Both the position numbers and the translations under genes were made by a program. Positions 33,742 through 43,036 of a DNA stretch of 64,000 nucleotides are shown here, one piece after another (within the stretch, counting starts at the first letter, position 1; the number at the start of each line of letters is the position of its first letter). The stretch is from assembly GCF_051535215.1 (NCBI RefSeq), contig NZ_JBPPLY010000003.1, positions 62,001-126,000 on the forward strand, read 5' to 3'. The DNA is from Nitrobacter sp051535215 (lineage in GTDB: Bacteria > Pseudomonadota > Alphaproteobacteria > Rhizobiales > Xanthobacteraceae). Below the pieces are notes generated by a model that was not told the DNA's origin, did no database searches, and was given only the letters and a program-made list of their open reading frames with translations.

Positions 33742-35104
33742 GCCGGGTGTCGACGAGGGGACCAAAACGGCCAGCAGCGGGACGCCTGGCAAGGTACCGG
33801 CTCGCGGCCGGCGAGGCTCGGCGTGGATTGTGATCGCACTTCTGATCGCCGCGGGCCTCGCTTATCTCGGCTGGAGCGCGTTCGAACAGAAGAAGCGCGA
33901 TGGAAGGACGCGGCCTGATCTTGCAGTTCCGGTGCTTGCCGCAACGCCGCGCGTTCAGGACGTGCCGGTCTACCTCGATGGCGTCGGAGCCGTCCGCGCC
34001 CTGAACACGGTCACCGTTCGCTCGCAGGTCGATGGCAAGCTGATAGCCGTCAATTTCACCGAAGGACAGGATGTTAAAAAAGGCGACGTGCTGGGCGAGA
34101 TCGATCCCGTGATCTATCAGGCGCAGTACGATCAGGCGGTCGCGAAGAAGGCTCAGGACGAAGCGCAGCTCGCCAACATGCGCCTCGATCTGAAGCGCTA
34201 TCAGCAACTGGCCGCCTCCAGTGCCGGATCGAAGCAGCAGGCCGATACGCAGGCGGCGGTCGTCGCGCAGCAGGAAGCGCTCGTCAAAGCCGATCAGGCG
34301 GCGATCGACAACGCCCAGGCGACGCTCGGTTACACCAAGATCATCGCGCCGATCTCGGGCCGGGCGGGCCTGCGTCAGGTCGATCAGGGCAACATCATCC
34401 ATGCATCCGATGCGACCGGACTTGTCATCATAACGCAGCTTCAGCCTATCGCCGTGCAGTTCAGCCTTCCGCAGCAGCAGATTACGCGCGTGAATGCGGC
34501 GGTGGCGAAGGGAGTCCTCGAAGTCGATGTCTTCGGCAACGACGGAGTCACGGTCGCCGACACCGGCAGGCTGATCGGCATCGACAATCAGGTCGATCCG
34601 ACGACCGGCACATTGAAGCTGAAGGCCGAATTTCCGAATGGAAACTTTCAGCTCTGGCCGGGACAATTCGTCAACGTCCGCCTCAAGGTGGAAACGCTGT
34701 CGCAGGCGACGGTGATACCAACGTCTGCGGTGCAGCGCGGTCCGCTCGGAACCTTCGCTTACGTGATCGGAAGCGACGACACCGTAACCGCCAAGCCGGT
34801 GACGGTGACGCAGCAGAACGAACAGGATGCGGTGATCGCCAAAGGCATCGCCCCCACGGATCGGGTAGTCACCACGGGTTTTGCCAATCTGTCGGACGGC
34901 GCGAAGGTGAACGTCAGCGAGAACAATCAGCCGCCGACGGCTGATCTCGCGCCACAGAAGCGGCAGGGAAGACGCGGCAATCGTCAGGACGGCGGGAACG
35001 GCGAGCATCGCGGCAGGCGGGGCGAGGGCGGCCAGAGGCAACCGGGCGGCGCGGCGCAGGAGAACGGGCAGCCGGCGGGCGGCAACGCAAAGGCTCGACC
35101 GTGA
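33731..35104 (+). CDS. RND efflux periplasmic adaptor (MdtA-like membrane fusion protein)
   Basis: 457 residues. One N-terminal membrane anchor (about 33-50), then lipoyl halves (VTVRSQVDGKLIAVNFTEG and TKIIAPISGRAGLRQVDQGN) around an alpha-helical hairpin, and a beta-barrel domain (IGIDNQVDPTTGTLKLKAEF). The last 60 residues form a low-complexity Arg/Gly/Gln tail after position 400. It links the inner-membrane pumps with the outer-membrane channel. Second gene of the four-gene operon. Confidence 0.92.
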   Translation: MLFKPGVDEGTKTASSGTPGKVPARGRRGSAWIVIALLIAAGLAYLGWSAFEQKKRDGRTRPDLAVPVLAATPRVQDVPVYLDGVGAVRALNTVTVRSQVDGKLIAVNFTEGQDVKKGDVLGEIDPVIYQAQYDQAVAKKAQDEAQLANMRLDLKRYQQLAASSAGSKQQADTQAAVVAQQEALVKADQAAIDNAQATLGYTKIIAPISGRAGLRQVDQGNIIHASDATGLVIITQLQPIAVQFSLPQQQITRVNAAVAKGVLEVDVFGNDGVTVADTGRLIGIDNQVDPTTGTLKLKAEFPNGNFQLWPGQFVNVRLKVETLSQATVIPTSAVQRGPLGTFAYVIGSDDTVTAKPVTVTQQNEQDAVIAKGIAPTDRVVTTGFANLSDGAKVNVSENNQPPTADLAPQKRQGRRGNRQDGGNGEHRGRRGEGGQRQPGGAAQENGQPAGGNAKARP

Positions 35105-35168
35105 TCCCGGAGGCGGGGCGCCGAACATCGAGCACGCGATAGCAGGCAGACAGGCGAACTGACAAGAT

Positions 35169-38100
35169 ATGGGCGTCTCCGAACCGTTTATCCGTCGTCC
35201 GATCGCAACCTCCCTGCTGGGGATCGCGCTGCTGATCGGAGGCGCGCTCGGCTACTGGGCGTTGCCGGTCTCGGCGCTGCCCCAGGTCGACTTTCCGACG
35301 GTGCAGGTGAGCACCCGGTTGCCGGGCGCAAGTCCCGATGTGGTTGCCTCGCTGCTGACTGCGCCGCTGGAACGACAACTCGGGCAGATCCCTTCGCTTT
35401 CCTCCATGACATCGACAAGCTCGTTCGGCGTCAGTCAGATTTCCCTGCAATTCGATCTCAACCGCGATATCGACGGCGCGACGCAGGATGTGCAGGCGGC
35501 GATCAACGCCGCCGCCGGGATTTTGCCGAAGAACCTGCCGTATCCGCCAACTTACGCCAAGGTGAATCCGGCCGATGCGCCGGTGATGACGCTTGCGCTG
35601 ACGTCCGACACCGTCTCGCTGCGCGCCATGAGCGATCTTGCGGATACCATCCTGACGCAGCGGCTCAGCCAGATTTCGGGCGTAGGCCGCGTTTCCGTGC
35701 TCGGCGGTCTGAAGCCGGCGGTCCGAGTGCAAGCCGATCTCGCGCGGCTGGCCGCTTACGGCATTTCGATGGAAGACCTGCGGACCGCGATTGCCGGCGC
35801 CAATGTGTCAGGTCCGAAGGGGTCGCTGGACGGCGCGCAGCAGGCTTACACCATCGCAGCCAACGATCAGATTGCGGCAGCGGACGCGTATAAGCCTATC
35901 ATCATCGCCTATCGCAACGGCTCTCCGGTCACGATCGGCAATGTCGCCAGGATCGTCGACGGGCTGGAAAACGACCGCACCGGCGGCTGGTTTAACGGAA
36001 CGCCGGCCGTCATCATCGACATCCAGCGCCAGCCCGGCGCCAACGTGATCGAGGTCGTCCGGCAGATCCGGGAAGCGATTCCGACCCTCCAGCTCACGAT
36101 TCCGGCTGGCGTCAAACTGACGGTGGTCAGCGACCGCACCGTGACCATCCGCGCTTCCGTTCACGACGTGCAGTTCACGCTGATCCTCAGCGCCGTGCTT
36201 GTCACCCTCGTCGTCCTGCTGTTCCTGCGCTCGCTGCGGGCGACGCTGATCGCGGGCGTGGCGCTCCCGTTATCGCTGATCACCAGCTTCGGCATCATGT
36301 ATTTCGCCGGCTTCAGCCTCGACAACCTGTCACTGATGGCGTTGACGATCGGCACCGGCTTCGTGGTCGACGATGCCATCGTCATGATCGAAAACATCGT
36401 CCGTCACATCGAGAACGGCGAGAGCGTCATGGAAGCCTCGCTGCAAGGCGCAAGCGAAATCGGCTTCACCGTGATTTCGCTGACGGTCTCGCTGATCGCG
36501 GTGTTCATCCCGCTCCTGTTCATGTCCGGACTGGTCGGGAGGATGTTCCGCGAATTTGCCCTGACGCTGACCATCGCAGTCGTCACATCGGCAGTCGTAT
36601 CTCTGACTTTGACGCCGATGATGTGCTCGCGCCTTCTGAAACACTCCGACGACAAGCGCGCCCTTCCAGGATTGGCGTGGATCAGCGGCAATATCGATCG
36701 GATGGTCGAGCTCTACCGTCGAAGTCTGCTGTGGGTGCTTGCGCACCAGCCCGCGACGCTGGTCGTGACCTTCGCAACCATCGCCGCGACGCTGATCCTC
36801 TACGTCGTCGTGCCGAAGGGATTTCTGCCGCTGCAGGATACGGCGTCCATCACCGCGGTCACCGAAGCCGGACCGCATGTATCGTTCGCCGAAATGCAAA
36901 GCCGACAGACCGAGGCGGCCAACGCGATAAAACAGGATCCCGACGTGACAGGCGTCGTATCCGTCATCGGCGCCGGTTCCGTGAATCCGACGACGAATGT
37001 CGGTCGCCTGGTGATGACGCTGAAACCGCGGGGCGACCGGCGCGACGACGTCGCCGTCGTCGTTGCGCGCCTGAAGGAACGCGTAGCCTCGATCCCGGGC
37101 ATGACGGTTTATTTTCAACCGGTGCAGGACGTCCAGATCAGCACGCAGTCAAGCCGCTCGCAATACCAGTACACGCTGACGGGGACCGATGCTGCGGACG
37201 TTTCGGAGTGGACCCGCAAGCTCGTTGCCGAACTTCGTCGCGATTCTCTGTTTCAGGACGTCTCGTCGGAAGTGCAGGATGGAGGCCTGCGAGCCGCCCT
37301 GAATATCGATCGGGCGCGCGCGGGTCAACTCGGCGTCAGCATCCAGGGCGTCAACGACACCTTGAATGACGCGTTCGCGCAACGTCAGATTTCGACCGTT
37401 TACGGGCAGGCCAATCAGTATCGCGTTGTGCTGGAGGCCTTGCCTCAGTATCAGCGCGATCCCTCGATCCTTTCCAAGCTGTATCTGCCGGGGCTCGCCG
37501 GCGCGCAGGTGCCGCTGTCCGCCGTTGCGACGTTGACCCGAACGACGGCACCGCTGGCGATCTCGCATCGCGCGCAATTCCCGGCGGCGGCATTGAGTTT
37601 CAATCTTGCTCCGGGCGAATCGCTTGGCGATGCAGTGGACCGGGTGAAGACCATCGAAAGCCGCATCGGCATGCCGACAAGTATCGTCGGCGTGTTCTCC
37701 GGCGACGCCGCGGAATTCTCGAAGTCGCTGGCTGGTCAACCCTGGCTGATCCTGGCGGCGCTGGTCACGATCTACATCGTGCTGGGTGTTTTGTACGAGA
37801 GCTACATTCATCCGGTCACGATCCTCTCGACGCTGCCTTCGGCAGGTGTCGGCGCCATTCTCGCGCTGATGCTGTTCGGGCAGGATCTGTCGGTCATCGG
37901 CCTGATCGGCATCATCCTTCTGATGGGCATCGTGAAGAAGAACGCCATCATGATGATCGACTTCGCGCTCGAGGCTGAGCGCCATCAAGGCATGTCGGCG
38001 ACAGACGCGATCGTGCAGGCTTGTCTGCTTCGGTTCAGACCGATCATGATGACCACGCTGGCTGCGCTGTTCGGCGCATTGCCGCTGGCTGTTGAAAGCG

Positions 38101-38297
38101 GCACCGGCGCGGAACTGAGATTTCCTCTCGGCATCTCGATCATCGGAGGCCTGCTGCTCAGCCAGTTGCTCACCCTCTACACCACGCCCGTGATTTACCT
38201 GGCGCTGGACCGGTTGAACAAGCGCATCGAACAGGCCGTGCCCACGGGCGGATCCAAGCCACCGCCGATCGCGGGCATGAGCGAGGGAATGCAGTAG
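35169..38297 (+). CDS. RND multidrug efflux permease, MdtB-like
   Basis: 1042 residues, starting MGVSEPFIRRPIATSLLGIA, with twelve membrane segments and two large periplasmic loops. The proton relay is in TM4 (GTGFVVDDAIVMIEN, two adjacent Asp) and TM10 contains GIVKKNAIMMIDFAL. It has the FIRRPI start and the MdtB/MdtC-type loops, and is followed at once by a second, similar permease, as in E. coli mdtABC where the two form a heterotrimer. Substrates cannot be read from the sequence. Confidence 0.92.
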   Translation: MGVSEPFIRRPIATSLLGIALLIGGALGYWALPVSALPQVDFPTVQVSTRLPGASPDVVASLLTAPLERQLGQIPSLSSMTSTSSFGVSQISLQFDLNRDIDGATQDVQAAINAAAGILPKNLPYPPTYAKVNPADAPVMTLALTSDTVSLRAMSDLADTILTQRLSQISGVGRVSVLGGLKPAVRVQADLARLAAYGISMEDLRTAIAGANVSGPKGSLDGAQQAYTIAANDQIAAADAYKPIIIAYRNGSPVTIGNVARIVDGLENDRTGGWFNGTPAVIIDIQRQPGANVIEVVRQIREAIPTLQLTIPAGVKLTVVSDRTVTIRASVHDVQFTLILSAVLVTLVVLLFLRSLRATLIAGVALPLSLITSFGIMYFAGFSLDNLSLMALTIGTGFVVDDAIVMIENIVRHIENGESVMEASLQGASEIGFTVISLTVSLIAVFIPLLFMSGLVGRMFREFALTLTIAVVTSAVVSLTLTPMMCSRLLKHSDDKRALPGLAWISGNIDRMVELYRRSLLWVLAHQPATLVVTFATIAATLILYVVVPKGFLPLQDTASITAVTEAGPHVSFAEMQSRQTEAANAIKQDPDVTGVVSVIGAGSVNPTTNVGRLVMTLKPRGDRRDDVAVVVARLKERVASIPGMTVYFQPVQDVQISTQSSRSQYQYTLTGTDAADVSEWTRKLVAELRRDSLFQDVSSEVQDGGLRAALNIDRARAGQLGVSIQGVNDTLNDAFAQRQISTVYGQANQYRVVLEALPQYQRDPSILSKLYLPGLAGAQVPLSAVATLTRTTAPLAISHRAQFPAAALSFNLAPGESLGDAVDRVKTIESRIGMPTSIVGVFSGDAAEFSKSLAGQPWLILAALVTIYIVLGVLYESYIHPVTILSTLPSAGVGAILALMLFGQDLSVIGLIGIILLMGIVKKNAIMMIDFALEAERHQGMSATDAIVQACLLRFRPIMMTTLAALFGALPLAVESGTGAELRFPLGISIIGGLLLSQLLTLYTTPVIYLALDRLNKRIEQAVPTGGSKPPPIAGMSEGMQ

Positions 38298-41200
38298 TGG
38301 TCTCGATTTCCGAGCCGTTCATCCGAAGGCCGGTCGGCACCACGCTTCTGGCGATCGGCCTGTTTCTGACCGGCGTGGTCGCTTATGGATTCCTTCCTGT
38401 AGCTTCGGTGCCGAACGTCGACTTCCCCATGATCAGGGTCTCGGCCAGCCGGCCGGGCGCGGACCCTTCGGTCATGGCAGCCACCGTCGCCGCGCCGCTC
38501 GAGCGCCGGCTCGGCGAGATCGCAGGCATCGATCAGATCACGTCTTCGAGCACGCTCGGCTCGACCAGCATCCAGTTGCAGTTCGCCATCGGAAGAGACA
38601 TCGACCACGCTGCGCGCGACGTGCAGGCGGCGATCAATGCCTCGCTCGCGGATTTGCCAAGCGATCTGCCAACGCTGCCGACATTCCGCAAGGCCAATCC
38701 CGCAGCGGCGCCGGTCTTCGTTCTGGCGCTGACCTCGAAAACAATGTCGACCAGTGCGATTTACGATGTCGCCGACACCGTCATTGTCCAGCGCATCTCG
38801 CAGGTTCCGGGCGTCGGCGAAGTGTCTGTTAGTGGCGCGGATCAGCCGGCCGTCCGCATTGCGCTCAACCCCGTGGCGCTCTCGAACGCGGGCATCGCGA
38901 CCGACGATGTCCGGACTGCGATCGTGAACGCCAACCCGCTTGGCCCGGTCGGCATATTCAACGGTGGCCGCCAGAGCGAGACGCTGTCGACCAACCGGCA
39001 GATGCGGACTGCGGCCGAATTTCGCGACATCGTCATCAAAAGCTCGGGAGGGAATTTTGTCCGGCTGTCGGACGTGGCCGAAGTCAAGGACGCCACGCGC
39101 AACAGCCGCTCGATCGCATGGTTCAACAAGCAACCGGCGGTGCTGATCCAGATCACAAAGCAGGGCGACGCCAACGTCATCGACACGGTCGATCGGGTGA
39201 AGGCAATGCTTCCGGGTCTCAAGCAGTGGATTCCCGCCGGTGTCGAGATCTCGACCATCGTGGATCGCACCGGCACGATCCGCGCCAGCGTCGACGATAT
39301 GCAATGGACGCTGTTGGCGACGGCCTTTCTGGTGATGGTGGTGGTCTATGCTTTTCTCCGCCGCCTCACGCCGACGGTCGCGGCCGGCGTGTCGGTTCCG
39401 CTGGCGCTGGCGGGGACATGCGCGGGCATGTGGCTCGCAGGTTTCTCCATCGACAACCTGTCGTTGATGGCGTTGGCCATTTCCGTCGGCTTCGTGGTCG
39501 ACGACGCCATCGTCATGATAGAGAACATGTACCGCAATCTCGAGCACGGCCTGCCGCCTTACCAGGCTGCGCTCGAAGGAGCGCGGCAAATCGGCTTCAC
39601 GGTGCTGTCGATCAGCCTGTCGCTGGTCGCCGCATTCACGCCCCTGATTTTCATGGACGGCATCGTCGGCCGGTTGCTGCGGGAATTTTCCCTCACTCTC
39701 ACCTTCGCGATTGTGGTGTCCACCATCGTGTCGTTGACGGTGACGCCCATGATCTGCGCCCACTACATCAAACAGGGGTTGTCATCCGATACGACCCGCT
39801 TCGATCGGCTTGTTGAAGGTCTTCTGTCTCGGATCGTGAATTTCTACACGCGGACGCTGCGCGTCGTGCTCGGCTTTCCGTTCCTGACGTTGCTGGTGTT
39901 TTTTGCGACGATCGCCTTGACGGTGACACTGTATATCAAGATGCCGAAAGGCTACTTCCCGATCGATGACAGCGGCTTCGTGATTGGTTCGACGCGCGCG
40001 TCTGCCGACGTTTCCTTTCAGTCCATGCTGGGGCTTCAGCAGCGCGTGATGGATATCGTGATGGCGGATTCCGCCGTGCAGGGTATAGGTTCCTCGATCG
40101 GCGGCGGCGGCGGGCGCGGAGGTGCGAACCGCGGGTTCATGTTTATCACGCTGAAACCGCCGGCCGAACGCGGTGGGCTCTCGACCCAGCAGGTTATCGA
40201 CCGGATGCGTCGGAATCTCGACGAGGTGCCGGGCATCAAGCTCTTCATGTTCGCCGCCCAGGATATTCGCAGCGGCGGCCGCCAGAGCGATTCCAACTAC
40301 CAGTACACGCTCATCAGCACCGATCTCGACTTGCTGCAGAAGTGGGCTCCGCTTGTCGCCAAGCGCATGGAGACGGTGGAGGGCATCACGGATGTTTCCA
40401 GCGACCGCGAGTCGGGCGGTCTGCAACTGACCTTGTCGATCGACCGGCAGAAAGCGTCGAGCCTTGGCGTCAAGGTTCAGGATATCGATAACGCGCTCAA
40501 CAACGCGTTTTCGCAACGGCAGATTTCGACCGTCTACACCCAACGCAATCAGTATCAGGTCATTCTGGAGATCAATCCGCAATTCCAGCAGGACCCGTCC
40601 AACCTTGAACGCATCTTCGTTGCGGGAGCCAACGGAGTGCAGATACCGCTATCCGCCGTCGTCCACTATCGGCGCGATCTCTCTCCGCTGGCCGTCTATC
40701 ATTCACAGTCGTTTCCGTCGGTGACGGTGTCCTTCAATACGCTGCCCGGAGTGGAACTGGACGATGCGACGGCCAATATTCAACGCGCCGTCGATGAATT
40801 GCACATGCCCGAGGGCATACGCGGAAGTTTCCAGGGCAACGCGGCCGATTTCCGCAAAACGTCGGGACGGCAGCCGCTACTGATACTGGGCGCATTCGTT
40901 GCCGTCTACATTGTGCTCGGCGTGCTTTACGAAAGCCTCGCGCATCCTCTCACTATCATCTCGACCTTGCCTTCCGCCGGTCTGGGAGCGCTGCTGGCGT
41001 TGCAAATCACTAATACGTCATTGACGATCATCGCATTCGTCGGAATCATCCTTCTCATCGGTATCGTCAAGAAAAACGGCATTATGATTGTCGACTTCGC
41101 GCTCGATGCCGAGCGCCATCGCGGTTTGTCGTCCGCGGATGCCATCTTCGAGGCATGCAGCGTGCGCTTCCGGCCCATTCTCATGACCACCATGGCCGCG

Positions 41201-41395
41201 ATTTTCGCCGCGATCCCATTGGTCCTTGCGACCGGTCCGGGTACGGAGTTGCGCCGTCCGCTCGGCATTACCATCATTGGAGGACTGCTCGTTTCGCAGA
41301 TCCTGACGCTTTACACGACGCCCGTGATTTATCTTCTGATCGACCGTTTGCGGCGGCGGGGCGAGGTCGCTCCCGTTGTCGCGCCGGCTGAGTAG
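38297..41395 (+). CDS. RND multidrug efflux permease, MdtC-like
   Basis: 1032 residues with a GTG start that overlaps the preceding TAG stop by one base. Same architecture as the preceding permease: VSISEPFIRRPVGTTLLAIG, TM4 ISVGFVVDDAIVMIENMY, and IVKKNGIMIVDFALDAERHR in the second half. A Gly-rich loop (GGGGGRGGANRG, near 605) interrupts the second periplasmic domain. The pairing implies a heteromeric pump. It is the last gene of the operon; no terminator is evident before 41453. Confidence 0.92.
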   Translation: MVSISEPFIRRPVGTTLLAIGLFLTGVVAYGFLPVASVPNVDFPMIRVSASRPGADPSVMAATVAAPLERRLGEIAGIDQITSSSTLGSTSIQLQFAIGRDIDHAARDVQAAINASLADLPSDLPTLPTFRKANPAAAPVFVLALTSKTMSTSAIYDVADTVIVQRISQVPGVGEVSVSGADQPAVRIALNPVALSNAGIATDDVRTAIVNANPLGPVGIFNGGRQSETLSTNRQMRTAAEFRDIVIKSSGGNFVRLSDVAEVKDATRNSRSIAWFNKQPAVLIQITKQGDANVIDTVDRVKAMLPGLKQWIPAGVEISTIVDRTGTIRASVDDMQWTLLATAFLVMVVVYAFLRRLTPTVAAGVSVPLALAGTCAGMWLAGFSIDNLSLMALAISVGFVVDDAIVMIENMYRNLEHGLPPYQAALEGARQIGFTVLSISLSLVAAFTPLIFMDGIVGRLLREFSLTLTFAIVVSTIVSLTVTPMICAHYIKQGLSSDTTRFDRLVEGLLSRIVNFYTRTLRVVLGFPFLTLLVFFATIALTVTLYIKMPKGYFPIDDSGFVIGSTRASADVSFQSMLGLQQRVMDIVMADSAVQGIGSSIGGGGGRGGANRGFMFITLKPPAERGGLSTQQVIDRMRRNLDEVPGIKLFMFAAQDIRSGGRQSDSNYQYTLISTDLDLLQKWAPLVAKRMETVEGITDVSSDRESGGLQLTLSIDRQKASSLGVKVQDIDNALNNAFSQRQISTVYTQRNQYQVILEINPQFQQDPSNLERIFVAGANGVQIPLSAVVHYRRDLSPLAVYHSQSFPSVTVSFNTLPGVELDDATANIQRAVDELHMPEGIRGSFQGNAADFRKTSGRQPLLILGAFVAVYIVLGVLYESLAHPLTIISTLPSAGLGALLALQITNTSLTIIAFVGIILLIGIVKKNGIMIVDFALDAERHRGLSSADAIFEACSVRFRPILMTTMAAIFAAIPLVLATGPGTELRRPLGITIIGGLLVSQILTLYTTPVIYLLIDRLRRRGEVAPVVAPAE

Positions 41396-41452
41396 GGAAG
41401 AAGAAGCGATCGGTTTTCTTGCCGGCAGGATGGACGCGGCGTATAGCGGGCC

Positions 41453-42211
41453 ATGTTCAAAAACGCCGACAGAGCCGCAGACAAAAAACCAGACGCCGCC
41501 GAGGATTGTCCGCGGTGTCGCAAGCCGCTGGCGCTCTGCATTTGCGACAGCATCGAGCCGATCACGAGCCGGACATCGATCCTGATCCTCCAGCATCCGC
41601 AAGAGCAGGACAGGGCTCTCGGTACAGCCAGGCTGACAGCCTTGCATTTCGACGATGCCGTCCTGAAGATCGGTTTGTCCTGGCCGAGCCTGTCGAAGGC
41701 GCTCGGCCGACGGGTGGATGATCCCTCGCGTTGGGCGGTGCTTTATCTCGGTTCGGCCAAGGCTGATTCCTTCGGCTACGACCACGCCATCGTGGCGATC
41801 GACCGCAAGGGCGAGATGGAAGTCGATCAATCCGGCATTCTCGCCAACATCGAGGGTTTGGTGCTGCTGGACGGCACCTGGAGTCAGGCCAAGGCGCTGT
41901 GGTGGCGCAATGCATGGATGCTCAAGTGCCAGCGCATCATTCTGGGACCGCGCCAGCCCTCGCGCTACGGCAAGCTTCGCAAGGAGCCTCGCCGGGACGG
42001 ACTCGCCACCATCGAGGCCGCAGCGATGATGCTCGCCCGTCTGGAAAATCGTCCGGACATCGAGACAACTTTGCTCGCGAGTTTCGAGCGGATGCTGGCA
42101 AAATATCGTGAGGTCCAGGCGACCACGCCCGAACTTGCGCCAAGACCCAAGTCAAAGAGAGATTATCGGCGCCGCAAGCGGGCCTGTCCGGCCGTTTCAA
42201 AGGCCCGGTAG
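41453..42211 (+). CDS. tapT: tRNA-uridine aminocarboxypropyltransferase (DTW domain, TapT-like)
   Basis: 252 residues. Adds an aminocarboxypropyl group from SAM to uridine 47 of tRNA (acp3U) in known members. The N-terminal zinc knuckle CPRCRKPLALCICDSI and the DTW-family signature DGTWSQAKAL (about 141-150) are present, followed by a basic lysine/arginine-rich C-terminus suited to RNA binding. The gene sits 83 bp upstream of a tRNA-Cys gene, probably by chance. Confidence 0.85.
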   Translation: MFKNADRAADKKPDAAEDCPRCRKPLALCICDSIEPITSRTSILILQHPQEQDRALGTARLTALHFDDAVLKIGLSWPSLSKALGRRVDDPSRWAVLYLGSAKADSFGYDHAIVAIDRKGEMEVDQSGILANIEGLVLLDGTWSQAKALWWRNAWMLKCQRIILGPRQPSRYGKLRKEPRRDGLATIEAAAMMLARLENRPDIETTLLASFERMLAKYREVQATTPELAPRPKSKRDYRRRKRACPAVSKAR

Positions 42212-42294
42212 AGCACGGTTTCAGAATTCATATTGATCCAGCTTGAGCGAGGTTGCCTAAGTGGCCGACACTCTATAATAACCCCGGCCCAAGG

Positions 42295-42368
42295 GGCCAC
42301 GTGGCGGAGTGGTTACGCAACGGTCTGCAAAACCGTGTACTCCGGTTCAATTCCGGACGTGGCCTCCA
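42295..42368 (+). tRNA. tRNA-Cys (anticodon GCA)
   Basis: A 74-nt cloverleaf: acceptor GGCCACG/CGTGGCC, D-arm GGCGGAGTGGTTACGC region, anticodon stem ACGGT/ACCGT around CTGCAAA giving GCA, T-arm CCGGTTCAATTCCGG, discriminator T and encoded CCA. No integrase or repeated tRNA end was seen nearby. Confidence 0.95.
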
Positions 42369-42438
42369 TCAACATAATCAATAGCTTATATCGATTATTT
42401 GATGAATTTTCCAAGACACCCGTCGCTCGTCGAATCAT

Positions 42439-42630
42439 TCAGCAGGCGCCGTTCCATCCATCGGGAAAGGGGAAGAACGGCCAGACGACCTCGTTGTCAT
42501 TGGCAGCTTGCGGCGGCTCGCCAAAATGCAGGTCGTCGAGATCCGACAGGTCCACCGTGGCTTCTTCAATGCGTGGAGCGATCGCAACGCTCACTGCGCT
42601 CAGCAACCGTTCAAATTCGGCTTCACTCAT
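42439..42630 (-). CDS. Small acidic protein of unknown function (63 aa)
   Basis: ATG at 42630 with AGG seven bases upstream starts MSEAEFERLLSAVSVAIAPR, a well-formed amphipathic helix, followed by an acidic DLSDLDDL stretch and a C-terminus rich in aromatic residues and proline (NEVVWPFFPFPDGW). The reading frame is open to 42756 but the extra part is not helped by a ribosome site. It looks like a real, soluble, small protein restricted to this group. Function unknown. Confidence 0.5.
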   Translation of the reverse strand: MSEAEFERLLSAVSVAIAPRIEEATVDLSDLDDLHFGEPPQAANDNEVVWPFFPFPDGWNGAC

Positions 42631-43036
42631 GTGCGCCTCACTTTTCTTGCTTCTTGCGCGCACAGTGCCAAAAAGGGCTTGGGCTCCCGTTGCAGGAATC
42701 GCTAAAATTGTTTCGATCGCTCGTGAAAATTCAAAGCGGCCCTTGAGCTCCGGCATATCGGGAACTCGGGGCGTTGCGCTTGGCGGATTATCAAAGCCGG
42801 GCGTCCAAGGTTACCGCACTGTTAATCAGAAAGCAGGCCACCAACCGGCACATTGCGAGATCGCGCTATGACACCCGTGGGGTGAACGCCGAAAAGTTTG
42901 CGCGACGATTTGCGATCGGATCGATTTAACCCTGTCGCAATCGGCAATAATTATTGTTTCTTGTGCTCCGGGGTATTCGTTAAGAGGACTTGGGCAATTT
43001 TTGTAGTTTTTTCTGTGATTGGAGAAATTGATCCGC
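42631..43036. other. Intergenic region upstream of glmS
   Basis: About 400 bp. Includes a 12-bp perfect AT-rich palindrome at 42945-42956 about 80 bp before glmS. No gene, and no glmS-type ribozyme is expected in this phylum. Promoters of glmS and of the small acidic protein presumably lie here. Confidence 0.5.
42945..42956. promoter_or_regulatory. AT-rich palindrome before glmS
   Basis: CAATAATTATTG is a perfect 12-bp palindrome in an otherwise GC-rich area, 81 bp upstream of the glmS ATG. It could be an operator or simply a promoter AT patch; the binding protein is unknown. Confidence 0.3.

Noticed and set aside
42233..42871. 212-codon frame over tRNA-Cys
   Set aside because: Runs through the tRNA and antisense to the small acidic gene; no domain.
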